Both the position numbers and the translations under genes were made by a program. Shown in pieces: positions 1-8,954 of a stretch of 64,000 bases of DNA (its first letter is position 1; each line of letters begins with the position of its first letter). The notes beneath the pieces were generated by a model that saw only the letters and a list, made by a program, of their open reading frames with translations, was not told the DNA's origin and made no database searches. Source of the DNA: Rhizobium sp. R711 (GTDB lineage: Bacteria > Pseudomonadota > Alphaproteobacteria > Rhizobiales > Rhizobiaceae); the NCBI RefSeq assembly GCF_002211365.1, contig NZ_LOKZ01000010.1, forward strand, positions 1 through 64,000, given 5' to 3'.

Positions 1-2
1 AT

Positions 3-86
3 ACGCCACGCAAATGTCTTGGCTATCGAACGCCCGCAGAGGTCTTCCGCAAGAAACTGCTCGCCCAGATGCGGTATGCAGGTTAG
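3..86 (+). pseudogene. IS30-like transposase, C-terminal end only
   Basis: The third forward frame is open from the window edge to a TAG stop at 84-86. It reads TPRKCLGYRTPAEVFRKKLL and then a short tail. The pattern R-K-x-L-G-Y-x-T-P-A-E-x-F is the characteristic C-terminus of IS30-family transposases, just after the catalytic DDE region. Only the last 27 residues lie in the window, so I cannot say whether the element is intact to the left. The 150 bases after the stop should contain the right end of the element if it is complete. I could not define an inverted repeat because the left end is not visible. Confidence 0.7.
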
Positions 87-241
87 CTTGACCAAGCCCG
101 CAAGTCGCGGTTCAGCATGAACTCACAACCCAACTTCTCCGCCACAGAAGATCGGACAAGGTGGAAAGAGCTCGCTAATCTACACCCTTTCTTTGTGCGT
201 AGACTGCCCTACAATCCCCTGGGACAGTCGGAGCCGTTGCC

Positions 242-670
242 ATGCGCGCCTTTCTCGCAGTTTTCATTCTGTGTGTCGCGTCCTTCGTTTTGCTCGCGAC
301 CGCTCGCGCCGAAGATCCGATCGACACGACGCGCACGATGATCGAGGCGCAGATCAAAGCGTTCCTGAACGACGACGTTGATACGGCCTATTCCTTTGCC
401 GCACCCGGGATCAAGGCGATCTATCCAGACAAGAACGTCTTCTTCGCCATGGTCAAGAAGAGCTACGGGCCGGTCTATCACCCTGGCAACTATGCCTTCG
501 GGCGCAGCCGCTCGATCGACAATGGCGCGATGATCTATCACGAGGTACTGATATCAGGCCGTGACGGCAAAGACTGGACCGCGATCTATCAGGTGGCCCG
601 TCAACCTGACGGGAGCTACAAGATCAACGGCGTCCAGATCGTGCCGAATACCGCAAGCAAGGGCATCTGA
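242..670 (+). CDS. DUF4864 domain-containing secreted protein
   Basis: This 142-residue protein starts with a clear Sec signal peptide (hydrophobic core about 5-18, likely cleavage after Ala-Arg-Ala near residue 23). The mature part resembles the DUF4864 family: an N-terminal helix with the pattern I-x-x-Q-x-x-A-F-x-x-D-D, then A-Y-S-F-A-A-P-x-I and a C-terminal beta segment ending I-N-G-V-Q-I. DUF4864 proteins are small periplasmic proteins of unknown function, common in Rhizobiales. The gene stands alone between the transposase remnant and the convergent tgt gene. No catalytic residue can be assigned. Confidence 0.8.
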   Translation: MRAFLAVFILCVASFVLLATARAEDPIDTTRTMIEAQIKAFLNDDVDTAYSFAAPGIKAIYPDKNVFFAMVKKSYGPVYHPGNYAFGRSRSIDNGAMIYHEVLISGRDGKDWTAIYQVARQPDGSYKINGVQIVPNTASKGI

Positions 671-718
671 GTGGCGGGCAGGCGGGATTCGCAGTGCACC
701 GCCCCTCGCTAGTTGCCC

Positions 719-1849
719 TTAGATGGGCTCCAGGTCGCCCCTCCCCCATTCCTCCATGGTCTCGGCCATGAAATCGGCGAAGCGTCCCTCGGCTATCGCC
801 TTGCGGATGCCCTGCATCAGTTCCTGATAATAGGCAAGATTATGCCAGGAAAGAAGCATCCCACCGAGCGCCTCATTGGCACGTACGAGGTGATGCAGGT
901 AGGCACGCGAGTAGCCGCGCGAGGCTGGGCAGTTCGACTGTTCGTCGAGCGGCCGCATGTCCTCGGCGTGACGGGCGTTGCGGATGTTGACCTTACCTCG
1001 CCGGGTGAACGCAAGCCCGTGCCGGCCGGAGCGGGTCGGCATGACGCAGTCGAACATATCGATACCGCGAGCGACGGACTTCAGGATATCGTCAGGCGTA
1101 CCGACGCCCATGAGGTATCGCGGTTTCTCCGTAGGAAGAACCGGCAGCGTCTCTTCAAGCATCTTCAGCATGACGTCTTGCGGCTCGCCGACAGCGAGAC
1201 CGCCAACGGCATAGCCCTTGAGGTCGAGATCGGTCAGTGCTGCGGCTGACCGGATGCGCAGCGCGGGCACATCCCCGCCCTGCACAATGCCGAACATCGC
1301 CTTGCCCGGCTGATCGCCGAAGGCGACCTTGCATCGCTCCGCCCAGCGCAACGAAAGCTCCATGGCGCGCTCGATCTCGCGCGGTTCCGCCGGAAGTGCC
1401 ACGCATTCGTCGAGCTGCATCTGAATGTCTGAATCGAGCAATCCCTGGATCTCGATCGAGCGCTCCGGAGACATGTGATGCAGGCTGCCGTCGACATGCG
1501 ACTTGAAAGTCACGCCCTGTTCGTCGAGCTTGCGGAGGCCAGAGAGCGACATCACCTGGAACCCGCCGGAATCGGTCAGGATCGGATGCTCCCAGCGGAT
1601 TAGCTTGTGCAGGCCGCCGAGGCGCGCAACACGTTCGGCCGTCGGGCGCAGCATGAGATGGTAGGTATTGCCGAGGATGATATCGGCGCCCGTTTCACGA
1701 ACCTGGTCGAGATACATCGCCTTGACCGTGCCGACGGTACCAACGGGCATGAAGGCCGGCGTGCGGATCGTGCCGCGCGGCATCGAGACTTCGCCCAGCC
1801 GCGCACCGGCGTCTGTCTTCTTGAGAGTGAACTGAAAGTTCTCGGTCAT
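719..1849 (-). CDS. tgt: tRNA-guanine transglycosylase
   Basis: This 376-residue protein is the normal length for Tgt, which swaps guanine-34 of GU(N)-anticodon tRNAs for preQ1 on the way to queuosine. Visible motifs are [10 protein letters not shown] at 93-102 (substrate-binding Asp), GGLAVGE near 216-222 and [10 protein letters not shown] at 264-273, which holds the nucleophilic Asp. The usual CxCxxC zinc motif reads S-N-C-P-A-S at 295-300, so two of the three ligand cysteines are Ser. The ligand His is present at 326 (W-H-N). The start codon directly abuts the queA stop, and the two genes form a queuosine operon. Confidence 0.97.
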   Translation of the reverse strand: MTENFQFTLKKTDAGARLGEVSMPRGTIRTPAFMPVGTVGTVKAMYLDQVRETGADIILGNTYHLMLRPTAERVARLGGLHKLIRWEHPILTDSGGFQVMSLSGLRKLDEQGVTFKSHVDGSLHHMSPERSIEIQGLLDSDIQMQLDECVALPAEPREIERAMELSLRWAERCKVAFGDQPGKAMFGIVQGGDVPALRIRSAAALTDLDLKGYAVGGLAVGEPQDVMLKMLEETLPVLPTEKPRYLMGVGTPDDILKSVARGIDMFDCVMPTRSGRHGLAFTRRGKVNIRNARHAEDMRPLDEQSNCPASRGYSRAYLHHLVRANEALGGMLLSWHNLAYYQELMQGIRKAIAEGRFADFMAETMEEWGRGDLEPI

Positions 1850-2932
1850 TTAGTCTTTCCGGAAAAGAAGGCTGGAATCGCCATAAGAATAGAAGCGGTA
1901 GCCCGTCGAAATCGCGTGCTGGTAGGCTGCGTGCATCGTCTCGAAGCCCGCGAAGGCCGAAACGAGCATGAACAGTGTCGAGCGAGGCAAATGGAAGTTC
2001 GTCATGAGCATGTCAACCGCCTTGAAGCTGTAGCCCGGCGTGATGAAGATGCCGGTGGCACCGGCCCAGGCGCGAATCTCGCCGTTCTCCTGCGCGGCAC
2101 TTTCGATCAGCCGCAATGAAGTCGTACCGACGCAGATGATGCGCCCGCCCCTCGCCTTGACGGCATTGAGGCTCGCCGCCGTCTCGGCGCTGACATAGCC
2201 GCTCTCGAGATGCATCTTGTGATCGTCGGTGTCGTCGGCCTTCACAGGCAGGAAGGTGCCCGCACCGACATGCAGCGTCACGAAATGCCGCCCGACACCC
2301 GCCTTGTCGATGGCTTCGAAAAGATCAGGCGTGAAGTGAAGCCCGGCCGTCGGGGCAGCGACGGCACCCTCCTCGCGGGCATAAATCGTCTGGTAGTCGG
2401 CGCGGTCGCGCTCGTCCTCAGCGCGTTTCGCGGCGATGTAGGGCGGTAGCGGAATATGGCCGACGGAATGGATGGCCTCGTCGAGCATCGGTCCGGAAAG
2501 ATCGAAGGCAAGCGTGACTTCTCCGCCCTCGCCCTTTTCTTCGACCGTGCATTCAAGTTTCCCGAGAAGGCAGCTGCTACCGTCGTGGCCGAACGAGATA
2601 CGATCGCCGATCTTGATGCGCTTGCCGGGCTTGGCGAAGGCCTTCCAGCGGCTTGCACCAACGCGCATGTGCAACGTCGCCGAAACCTGCTGACCACCGG
2701 CGCCTTCGCGATGACGGATACCCTCGAGCTGCGCCGGGATCACCTTGGTGTCGTTGAAGACAAGCGCGTCCCCTGCCCTCAGGAAATCAGGCAGATCGCT
2801 GACCCGATGGTCGGATAGCTGTACTTCGCCGGCTGGATCGACGACGAGCAGACGTGCGCTATCGCGCGGCTCGGCTGGCCGCAGTGCGATCCGTTCATCC
2901 GGCAGGTCGAAATCAAAGAGGTCTACGCGCAT
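1850..2932 (-). CDS. queA: S-adenosylmethionine:tRNA ribosyltransferase-isomerase
   Basis: QueA transfers and isomerises the ribosyl part of SAM onto preQ1 in tRNA to give epoxyqueuosine, the step after Tgt. The 360-residue length and the whole fold match the family: [16 protein letters not shown] near the N-terminus, FNDTKVIPA near residue 60, [10 protein letters not shown] near 193, GAGTFLPVK near 223 and a C-terminal [13 protein letters not shown]. No residue appears to be missing. It lies upstream of tgt with zero spacing and about 70 bases downstream of the cyclophilin gene, separated from it by a strong hairpin. Confidence 0.97.
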   Translation of the reverse strand: MRVDLFDFDLPDERIALRPAEPRDSARLLVVDPAGEVQLSDHRVSDLPDFLRAGDALVFNDTKVIPAQLEGIRHREGAGGQQVSATLHMRVGASRWKAFAKPGKRIKIGDRISFGHDGSSCLLGKLECTVEEKGEGGEVTLAFDLSGPMLDEAIHSVGHIPLPPYIAAKRAEDERDRADYQTIYAREEGAVAAPTAGLHFTPDLFEAIDKAGVGRHFVTLHVGAGTFLPVKADDTDDHKMHLESGYVSAETAASLNAVKARGGRIICVGTTSLRLIESAAQENGEIRAWAGATGIFITPGYSFKAVDMLMTNFHLPRSTLFMLVSAFAGFETMHAAYQHAISTGYRFYSYGDSSLLFRKD

Positions 2933-2952
2933 TACTCAAGTCCGGGCAAAGC

Positions 2953-2990
2953 GAAACCCGCCCCACGCTTTCGCGCAAGGGGCGGGTTTC
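2953..2990 (-). terminator. 12-bp hairpin between ppiB and queA
   Basis: GAAACCCGCCCC (2953-2964) pairs perfectly with GGGGCGGGTTTC (2979-2990) around a 14-base loop. It lies just after the ppiB stop and before the queA start, both on the minus strand. The U-tract is weak in both directions, so it could be a partial terminator or an mRNA-stabilising hairpin that sets queA-tgt expression relative to the upstream genes. Confidence 0.6.
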
Positions 2991-3004
2991 AGCAGAAATC
3001 ACAA

Positions 3005-3514
3005 TCAGACGTCAGCGGCAACCCGCATCGAGACGATCGAGTCCGGATCGACAACCGGCTCGCCCTTCTTGATCTTGTCGACGTTGTCCATGCCTTCGAT
3101 GACCTGGCCCCAGACGGAGTACTGCTTGTTCAGCCAGGGAGCATCCGTGAAGCAGATGAAGAACTGCGAGTTGGCCGAGTTCGGGTTCTGCGAGCGGGCC
3201 ATCGAGCAGGTGCCGCGAACGTGGCTGACTGCCGAGAATTCAGCCTTGAGGTCAGGCTTTTCGGAACCGCCCATGCCGGCGCGGCTCGGGTTGAAGCTCT
3301 CGCCGCCCTTCTTGCCGAACTTCACGTCGCCGGTCTGCGCCATGAAATCGTTGATGACACGATGGAATACAACGTTGTCATAGGCCTTCTCGCGAGCGAG
3401 TTCCTTGATGCGGGCGACGTGTTCCGGTGCCACTTCCGGCAGCAGCTGGATGACAACCTTGCCCTTGGTGGTTTCCAGGATGATGGTGTTTTCGGGATCC
3501 TTGATCTCGGCCAT
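3005..3514 (-). CDS. ppiB: Cytoplasmic cyclophilin-type peptidyl-prolyl isomerase
   Basis: This 169-residue cyclophilin catalyses cis-trans isomerisation of Xaa-Pro bonds. Core motifs are FHRVINDFMAQTGD (with the catalytic Arg of F-H-R) and SMARSQNPNSANSQFFI. It has no signal peptide, unlike the paralogue immediately upstream, so it should act in the cytoplasm. The two cyclophilin genes are about 26 bases apart on the same strand and probably arose by tandem duplication. A good RBS (AGGAGAAG) precedes the ATG. It probably belongs to a coaD-ppiA-ppiB transcript. Confidence 0.93.
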   Translation of the reverse strand: MAEIKDPENTIILETTKGKVVIQLLPEVAPEHVARIKELAREKAYDNVVFHRVINDFMAQTGDVKFGKKGGESFNPSRAGMGGSEKPDLKAEFSAVSHVRGTCSMARSQNPNSANSQFFICFTDAPWLNKQYSVWGQVIEGMDNVDKIKKGEPVVDPDSIVSMRVAADV

Positions 3515-3540
3515 TCTTCTTCTCCTACTTGTCTTGAAAC

Positions 3541-4110
3541 TTACTTGCTTCCGACGGTGACCTTGATCATCCGGTCGGGATTGCTGACTTCGCCGTTCTG
3601 GCCTTCGCCGCGCTTGATCTTGTCGACATTCTCCATACCGGAGACGACCTTGCCGACGACCGTATACTGGCCATTGAGGAACGAGCCGTCAGCGAACATG
3701 ATGAAGAACTGCGAATTCGCCGAGTTCGGATCCTGCGAGCGGGCCATGCCGACCGTTCCGCGAACAAAAGGCGTCTTCGAAAATTCTGCCGGCAGGTCAG
3801 GCAGGTCGGAGCCACCGGTTCCGGCACGGCTCGCATCGAAACCCTTTTCCATGTTGCCAAACTTCACGTCCCCGGTCTGCGCCATGAAGCCTTCGATAAC
3901 GCGATGGAAGGCGACGTTGTCATACGCGCCCTTCTTGGCGAGCGCTTCGATCTGGGCAACATGCTTCGGTGCGACTTCGGGCATAAGCTGGATCACGACC
4001 GGACCGTCCTTCAGCTGGATCGTCAGCGTGTTGCCTGACTGTGCGAATGCGCTGCCGCCGAACGAGGCAAGGGAAAGCACGGCTGCAAAGGCGAGAGAGA
4101 AAAGTTTCAT
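3541..4110 (-). CDS. ppiA: Periplasmic cyclophilin-type peptidyl-prolyl isomerase
   Basis: This 189-residue cyclophilin begins with a signal peptide (hydrophobic 4-20, likely cleavage after Ala-Phe-Ala at about 23), so it is expected in the periplasm as a folding helper. Motifs are FHRVIEGFMAQTGD and MARSQDPNSANSQFFI. It shares most of its core with the shorter downstream copy that lacks a signal peptide. The two form a cytoplasmic/periplasmic pair. coaD ends 28 bases upstream of the start codon on the same strand. Confidence 0.93.
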   Translation of the reverse strand: MKLFSLAFAAVLSLASFGGSAFAQSGNTLTIQLKDGPVVIQLMPEVAPKHVAQIEALAKKGAYDNVAFHRVIEGFMAQTGDVKFGNMEKGFDASRAGTGGSDLPDLPAEFSKTPFVRGTVGMARSQDPNSANSQFFIMFADGSFLNGQYTVVGKVVSGMENVDKIKRGEGQNGEVSNPDRMIKVTVGSK

Positions 4111-4138
4111 GTTGGCTCCGTTGCGGCGAGAAAATCGC

Positions 4139-4633
4139 CTAGGATTTGCGCTTGGATTGAAGGGCTTTCAAGACGGCAGCCGGCACAAAGGCGCTGACAT
4201 CGCCTCCCATGGTAGCGATTTGCCGGACCAATGTGGCGGTTATGGGCCGTGAGGCCGTTCCGGCGGGCAGAAAGATCGTTTGAATGTCGGGCGCCATCTG
4301 GCGGTTCATCCCGGCCATCTGCATTTCATAGTCGAGATCGGTGCCGTCCCTGAGGCCGCGGATGAGAAGCGTCGCTCCATGGGAGCGCGCCGCGTCGACG
4401 ACGAGATTGTCGAAGGCCACAACCGAGATATCGCCCGCCTTTTCAGGCAGCGCTTTCGCCAACGACCGACGAATGAGATCCGCCTTCTCGTCGAAGGAAA
4501 AGAGCGGCGTCTTGCCGGGATGGATGCCGATCGCGACAATAACCTTGGATGCAACGCTCAGTGCCTGGATAAGAACATCCAGATGTCCGTTGGTGATCGG
4601 GTCGAACGACCCCGGATAAAAAGCTGTCGTCAT
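4139..4633 (-). CDS. coaD: Phosphopantetheine adenylyltransferase
   Basis: CoaD makes dephospho-CoA from 4'-phosphopantetheine and ATP. I chose the ATG at 4633 ([17 protein letters not shown]...), giving 164 residues, because the nucleotidyltransferase motif [10 protein letters not shown] then sits at residues 8-17 as in the family. A longer frame to 4693 adds only unrelated residues. Other visible elements are [11 protein letters not shown] and [19 protein letters not shown], which contribute to pantetheine binding. It is the first gene of the coaD-ppiA-ppiB-queA-tgt group. Confidence 0.95.
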   Translation of the reverse strand: MTTAFYPGSFDPITNGHLDVLIQALSVASKVIVAIGIHPGKTPLFSFDEKADLIRRSLAKALPEKAGDISVVAFDNLVVDAARSHGATLLIRGLRDGTDLDYEMQMAGMNRQMAPDIQTIFLPAGTASRPITATLVRQIATMGGDVSAFVPAAVLKALQSKRKS

Positions 4634-4698
4634 CTGGCCTAGCCGTTTGTTTCGACGACCTTTTGTCATGGATAAGGGCCGCCCGCAAGTCATTTACC

Positions 4699-4731
4699 CG
4701 TTCGCTGAACGGCTGATGAATGCGCCATTCA
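4699..4731. promoter_or_regulatory. Two adjacent palindromes, operator-like
   Basis: CGTTC-GCT-GAACG (4699-4711) and TGAATG-CGC-CATTCA (4717-4731) are both perfect inverted repeats with 3-base spacers, separated by 5 bases. They lie just upstream of a CTATAA -10-like box at about 4751-4756, ahead of the run of small membrane-protein genes. Paired dyads at this place suggest binding by a dimeric regulator. The regulator is not identified. Confidence 0.4.
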
Positions 4732-4815
4732 AGGCGGCTTCAGGCCGCATGTCTATAAAGGAGAGCGTCAACCGCCGATGTCATTCCGGCATCGGTCCCT
4801 CCCCGGAAAACGTTC

Positions 4816-5037
4816 ATGCTGATCATCCTTGTTGCAATCGCTGTCATCGCTTCGCTGCTTGCCGAATTTCTCTACGGTTACGTGCGGGATATCCAGGATG
4901 CAAGCTGGGTTCGGCCAAGCGTCCGGGAACACCACGCAATCGTGCGTGCAGCAGGAAACGTGGGGTTTAAACCGATTAAGAATTCTGAACGCCAGATGAA
5001 CGGTGTATTCAAAGTCGCTTCAGATCGGCCTTGGTAA
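4816..5037 (+). CDS. Small putative membrane protein, 73 residues
   Basis: The frame begins MLIILVAIAVIASLLAEFLYGY, giving one strong N-terminal membrane helix (2-21). A polar, basic tail follows. I do not recognise the family. The first two thirds use GC-ending codons, while the end is less typical. The RBS is weak (CCGGAAAA). A -10-like CTATAA lies about 60 bases upstream, downstream of paired palindromes. Two further tiny membrane-protein frames with good RBSs follow at 5125 and 5314, which supports a small co-transcribed set. This is the least certain of the three. Confidence 0.4.
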   Translation: MLIILVAIAVIASLLAEFLYGYVRDIQDASWVRPSVREHHAIVRAAGNVGFKPIKNSERQMNGVFKVASDRPW

Positions 5038-5124
5038 ACGACCGGTCAATACCCCTGGAACCATTTTCGCACGGATGCGTTCACTCAACCAGCGTAACGC
5101 GATACGCCGCACAAGGAAGAAAAT

Positions 5125-5280
5125 ATGCCCAATAAGATTACCATGATTAATGCTGTCTGGATGGTAATGATGACCGGTATGCTTGCAGCGACAGTCGCGC
5201 TCTACGATCACAAAGGAGATGCGTCCAAGGTATATGGCCCCTATGCGTCCGCTCGTACGGCGGTTATGAGCCAGTACTAA
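5125..5280 (+). CDS. Small putative membrane protein, 51 residues
   Basis: ATG at 5125 follows an RBS-like AAGGAAGA. The product begins MPNKITMINAVWMVMMTGML, giving one membrane helix at about 8-26 and a tail ending VMSQY. It is too short for many gene callers. I do not recognise the family. It lies between two other tiny membrane-protein frames on the same strand, with a terminator-like hairpin after the third. The strong RBS and the membrane-type composition argue that it is real. Confidence 0.55.
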   Translation: MPNKITMINAVWMVMMTGMLAATVALYDHKGDASKVYGPYASARTAVMSQY

Positions 5281-5313
5281 GGAACGTGAACGCAAAGCCC
5301 AGGAGGATTGCTC

Positions 5314-5448
5314 ATGTTCACGATACTAACAGTGCTAACCGCCCTTATCAGCATCATGTTTGTCGTGTCCGTGGCATCCACTATCGCCGCCCTTCGCCAT
5401 GAAAACGAAGAGGTAAAGAAGGTCGATGGAAAGCACAGTTGGTTCTAG
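5314..5448 (+). CDS. Small putative membrane protein, 44 residues
   Basis: ATG at 5314 is preceded by a consensus Shine-Dalgarno AGGAGG seven bases upstream, unusually strong for this genome. The product starts MFTILTVLTALISIMFVVSV, a single membrane helix over residues 2-27, followed by a charged cytoplasmic-type tail RHENEEVKKVDGKHSWF. The family is unknown. A terminator-like hairpin begins 38 bases after the stop, which suits the end of a small operon starting near 4816 or 5125. Confidence 0.6.
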   Translation: MFTILTVLTALISIMFVVSVASTIAALRHENEEVKKVDGKHSWF

Positions 5449-5485
5449 CCGCTGCCGCTATTCTGGGAATTCGTTTTGACCACTC

Positions 5486-5518
5486 AAGGCCGGATGACCA
5501 TGTCGTCCGGCCTTTCTC
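5486..5518 (+). terminator. Terminator-like hairpin after the small membrane-protein genes
   Basis: AAGGCCGGA (5486-5494) pairs with TCCGGCCTT (5506-5514), with further pairing of GAC/GTC inside the loop. It is followed by TTTCTC. It sits after the 44-residue gene and before the convergent GNAT gene, so it may serve both strands. Confidence 0.6.
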
Positions 5519-5548
5519 ATGCCTGAAGATGATACTGGTAACTGTCGC

Positions 5549-6064
5549 TCAACGGCGCGAACCGACATTCTCTTGATCGTTGATGCGCCGAACCATGATG
5601 ACATCATCGATTTCCCTGCTGTTATGGATGAAGCCGCCGGGAATGCGCCCGGCCTCGTGGAAACCTTCGCGTTCATAAAATCGTCTGGCGGCCGTGTTCT
5701 CGGCACTGACCGCGAGCTCCAGCTGCCGAATTCCGTTCTTACGCGCATAGGCTACGGTTGCCTCCAGTAGTTCCTTGGCGTGGCCTCCGGCCCTTTCGCT
5801 GCCACGCACATAGACCATGATTAGCGTCGCACGGTGCGCCATCTTGCTAGCACGTTGTCTGCTCAGCCCCATGATGCCAATCGGATCGCCGCGCTTGAAG
5901 GCCGCAAATACCGGCCCTTCAACCAATCGCTTGCGCCATTCGTCGTCTGACAGCGCCTCCCAGTCTTCGGCGCTGCTGGCAAAGGCTGCCGGTTCGGTTC
6001 GCAATGCCTCCAGCCGAATGGCTTTAAAGATTGCAACGTCATCAATACCGAGAATCCGGATCAA
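5549..6064 (-). CDS. GNAT family N-acetyltransferase
   Basis: This 171-residue single-domain acetyltransferase transfers the acetyl group of acetyl-CoA to an unknown amine. The acetyl-CoA region is seen as MVYVRGSERAGGHAKELL (motif A, a slightly degenerate Q/RxxGxG/A). It is followed by GIRQLELAVSAENTAARRFY, the typical motif B with the conserved N-x-x-A-x-x-x-Y. Substrate specificity cannot be read from sequence. It lies downstream of gyrA, separated by a strong terminator, so it probably has its own promoter. Confidence 0.88.
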   Translation of the reverse strand: MIRILGIDDVAIFKAIRLEALRTEPAAFASSAEDWEALSDDEWRKRLVEGPVFAAFKRGDPIGIMGLSRQRASKMAHRATLIMVYVRGSERAGGHAKELLEATVAYARKNGIRQLELAVSAENTAARRFYEREGFHEAGRIPGGFIHNSREIDDVIMVRRINDQENVGSRR

Positions 6065-6124
6065 TCTGGTCCTCCTTCGACTGCGCGCTATCCGCGCCTC
6101 AAACGTTCCGAGAAGCTCAAAAAA

Positions 6125-6150
6125 GAAAACCGGGCAGTTGCCCGGTTTTC
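6125..6150 (-). terminator. Intrinsic terminator of gyrA
   Basis: GAAAACCGGGCA (6125-6136) and TGCCCGGTTTTC (6139-6150) form a nearly perfect palindrome. On the minus strand the second arm runs into TTTTCTTTTTT, giving a clear U-tract 20-45 bases after the gyrA stop. Confidence 0.85.
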
Positions 6151-6170
6151 AAGATCAAAACGTCAGAACA

Positions 6171-8954
6171 TCAAGCTTCCGGATCGGGCGCGCCTTCCGG
6201 GGTCGCGACAATGTCGTCGCCATTCCCGGCAACGTCTTCTGCCTCTTCCTCCGGCTCGCTGATGCGCTCGACGGATACAACCTTCTCGTCCTTTGCCGTC
6301 GAGAAAATGGTGACGCCCTTCGTTGCACGGCTCGCGATGCGAATGCCGCCCACTGGAACGCGGATCAGTTGGCCGCCATCGGAAACCAGCATGATCTGGT
6401 CGCCGTCGTTGACCGGGAAAGCAGCGACGAGTTCGCCGATCTCCGCCGTCTTCGACGTATCTGTGGCGCGAATGCCCTTGCCGCCGCGGCCCGAAATCCG
6501 GAAATCGTAAGACGAGGAACGCTTGCCGAAGCCCTTTTCCGAAACCGTCAGGACATATTGCTCACGTGCCTTCAGTTCCTCATAGCGTTCGTCACTCAGC
6601 TGACCTTCCTCGGCGACTTCCTCGCCGACGAGCGAGATTTCCTCTGCGTCACCTGTCGTAAGGCGCCGCTCGCTTGCGGCCCGCTTCAGATAGGCAGCGC
6701 GCTCCCATGGGTCAGCGTTCACATGCCCGACGATCGTCATCGAGATAATGCGGTCGCCATCGCCGAGATTGATGCCGCGAACGCCGATCGAGTTACGGCC
6801 CGCAAAGACGCGGACATCGTCGACCGGGAAGCGGATGCACTGGCCGAGCGCTGTCGTCAGAAGTACATCGTCGTGCTCGGTGCAGGTCTCGACGGAGAGG
6901 ATTTCATCGCCCTCCTCCTCGAGCTTCATCGCGATCTTGCCGTTGCGGTTGACCTGGACGAAGTCGGAAAGCTTATTGCGGCGAACCGTTCCGCGCGTCG
7001 TCGAGAACATTACGTCGAGCTTGTCCCAGCTATCCTCATCCTCCGGCAACGGCAGGATCGTCGTGATGCGTTCGCCGGGGTCCAGCGGCAGCATGTTGAT
7101 GAGCGCCTTGCCGCGCGCGGTCGGTGTGCCAATTGGCAGGCGATAGACCTTTTCCTTGTAGACGATGCCGCGCGACGAGAAGAACAAAACCGGTGTATGC
7201 GTGTTGAGAACAAATAGCTGGCTAACAAAATCTTCGTCGCGCGTGGTCATGCCGGAGCGGCCCTTGCCGCCGCGGCGCTGGGCGCGATAGGTCGTCAGCG
7301 GTACGCGCTTGATGTAGCCGAGATGCGAGACGGTCACGACCATGTCTTCGCGGGCGATGAGATCCTCATCGTCCATCTCAAGGCCGCCATCCATGATCTC
7401 GGTGCGGCGCGGCGTGCCGAATTCATCGCGAACGGCGGCAAGCTCCTCCTTGACGATCGTCTGGATGCGGATACGTGACGACAGGATTTCAAGATAATCC
7501 TTAATCTCTTCGCCTATCTTGTTGAGTTCGTCGCCGATTTCGTCACGGCCGAGAGCGGTCAGGCGGGCCAGACGCAGTTCGAGGATGGCGCGCGCCTGCT
7601 CTTCCGAGAGGTTATACGTCAGGTCCTCGTTGATGCGGTGACGCGGGTCGTCGATCAGGCGGATCAGGCTTTCGACGTCGGATGCCGGCCAGCGGCGCGT
7701 CATCAGTTCTTCACGGGCAGACTGCGGATCTGGCGCCTGGCGGATAACGCGGATGACTTCGTCGATATTCGCAACAGCAATCGCGAGGCCAACCAAGACG
7801 TGAGCGCGTTCGCGCGCCTTGCGCAGCAGGAATTTCGTTCTCCGGCTAACGACTTCCTCGCGGAAGGAGACGAAGGCACGCAGCATGTCGAGCAGCGTCA
7901 ACTGTTCCGGCTTGCCGCCATTCAGTGCCACTATGTTGCAGCCAAAGGAGGTCTGCAGCGGCGTGTAGCGATAAAGCTGGTTCAGGATGACGTCGGCATT
8001 GGCGTCGCGCTTCAATTCAACGACGACACGATAGCCCTGGCGGTCAGATTCATCGCGCAGGTCGGAGATGCCTTCGATACGCTTGTCGCGTACCAGTTCG
8101 GCCATCTTTTCGATCATCGTCGACTTGTTCACCTGATACGGGATCTCGGTGATGATGATCTGTTCGCGATCGCCGCGCATCGGCTCGATGGTGGCGACAC
8201 CGCGCATGATCACGGAGCCACGACCTGTCTCGTAGGCCGAGCGAATGCCGGCGCGACCAAGGATCTTGGCGCCGGTCGGGAAGTCCGGGCCCGGTATGAT
8301 CTGCATGATGTCAGGCAGCTCGATCGCCGGATTGTCGATCAGCGCAATGCAGCCGTCGATGACTTCGGACAGATTGTGCGGCGGGATGTTGGTCGCCATA
8401 CCGACGGCAATGCCGCCTGCCCCGTTCACCAGCAGGTTTGGGAACTTGGCGGGAACGACGACAGGCTCGGAGAGTGTGCCGTCATAGTTGTCGCGGAAGT
8501 CAACCGTTTCCTTGTCGAGATCGTCGAGCAGCGAATGCGCGGCCTTCTGCAGGCGGCACTCGGTGTAGCGTTCGGCCGCCGGCGGATCACCGTCGACGGA
8601 GCCGAAGTTGCCCTGGCCGTCGATCAGCGGCAGTCGGAGCGACCACTCTTGTGCCATACGCGCCAGCGCGTCGTAGATCGCCGCATTGCCGTGCGGATGG
8701 TATTTACCCATCACATCCCCGGTAACGCGGGCGCATTTGACGTATTTCTTGTTCCAGTCGATGCCGAGTTCGGACATGCCGTAAAGGATGCGCCGGTGCA
8801 CGGGCTTCAGGCCGTCGCGCACATCAGGCAGCGCGCGGCTGACGATAACGCTCATCGCGTAATCGAGGTACGACCGCTGCATTTCCTCCATGATGGAGAT
8901 GGGCTCGATGCCTGGCGGGAGCTTCCCGCCGCCGGGGGGTGTTTGCTCAGTCAA
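6171..8954 (-). CDS. gyrA: DNA gyrase subunit A
   Basis: GyrA cuts and rejoins DNA in the gyrase A2B2 complex, introducing negative supercoils. The 927-residue length fits alphaproteobacteria. The catalytic Tyr is Y130 (AAERYTE). The GyrA box is QRRGGKG. The quinolone-resistance region reads [17 protein letters not shown] (87-103): the position of E. coli Ser83 is Ala91, Asp82 is Asn90, while Asp87 is kept (D95). The C-terminal six-bladed wheel is followed by an acidic tail ([15 protein letters not shown]). The gene is monocistronic, with a terminator just downstream. Confidence 0.98.
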   Translation of the reverse strand: MTEQTPPGGGKLPPGIEPISIMEEMQRSYLDYAMSVIVSRALPDVRDGLKPVHRRILYGMSELGIDWNKKYVKCARVTGDVMGKYHPHGNAAIYDALARMAQEWSLRLPLIDGQGNFGSVDGDPPAAERYTECRLQKAAHSLLDDLDKETVDFRDNYDGTLSEPVVVPAKFPNLLVNGAGGIAVGMATNIPPHNLSEVIDGCIALIDNPAIELPDIMQIIPGPDFPTGAKILGRAGIRSAYETGRGSVIMRGVATIEPMRGDREQIIITEIPYQVNKSTMIEKMAELVRDKRIEGISDLRDESDRQGYRVVVELKRDANADVILNQLYRYTPLQTSFGCNIVALNGGKPEQLTLLDMLRAFVSFREEVVSRRTKFLLRKARERAHVLVGLAIAVANIDEVIRVIRQAPDPQSAREELMTRRWPASDVESLIRLIDDPRHRINEDLTYNLSEEQARAILELRLARLTALGRDEIGDELNKIGEEIKDYLEILSSRIRIQTIVKEELAAVRDEFGTPRRTEIMDGGLEMDDEDLIAREDMVVTVSHLGYIKRVPLTTYRAQRRGGKGRSGMTTRDEDFVSQLFVLNTHTPVLFFSSRGIVYKEKVYRLPIGTPTARGKALINMLPLDPGERITTILPLPEDEDSWDKLDVMFSTTRGTVRRNKLSDFVQVNRNGKIAMKLEEEGDEILSVETCTEHDDVLLTTALGQCIRFPVDDVRVFAGRNSIGVRGINLGDGDRIISMTIVGHVNADPWERAAYLKRAASERRLTTGDAEEISLVGEEVAEEGQLSDERYEELKAREQYVLTVSEKGFGKRSSSYDFRISGRGGKGIRATDTSKTAEIGELVAAFPVNDGDQIMLVSDGGQLIRVPVGGIRIASRATKGVTIFSTAKDEKVVSVERISEPEEEAEDVAGNGDDIVATPEGAPDPEA

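Noticed and set aside
5817..7217. 466-residue plus-strand frame opposite the gyrA 3' part and the GNAT gene
   Set aside because: It spans a terminator and two real genes on the other strand and has no domain.
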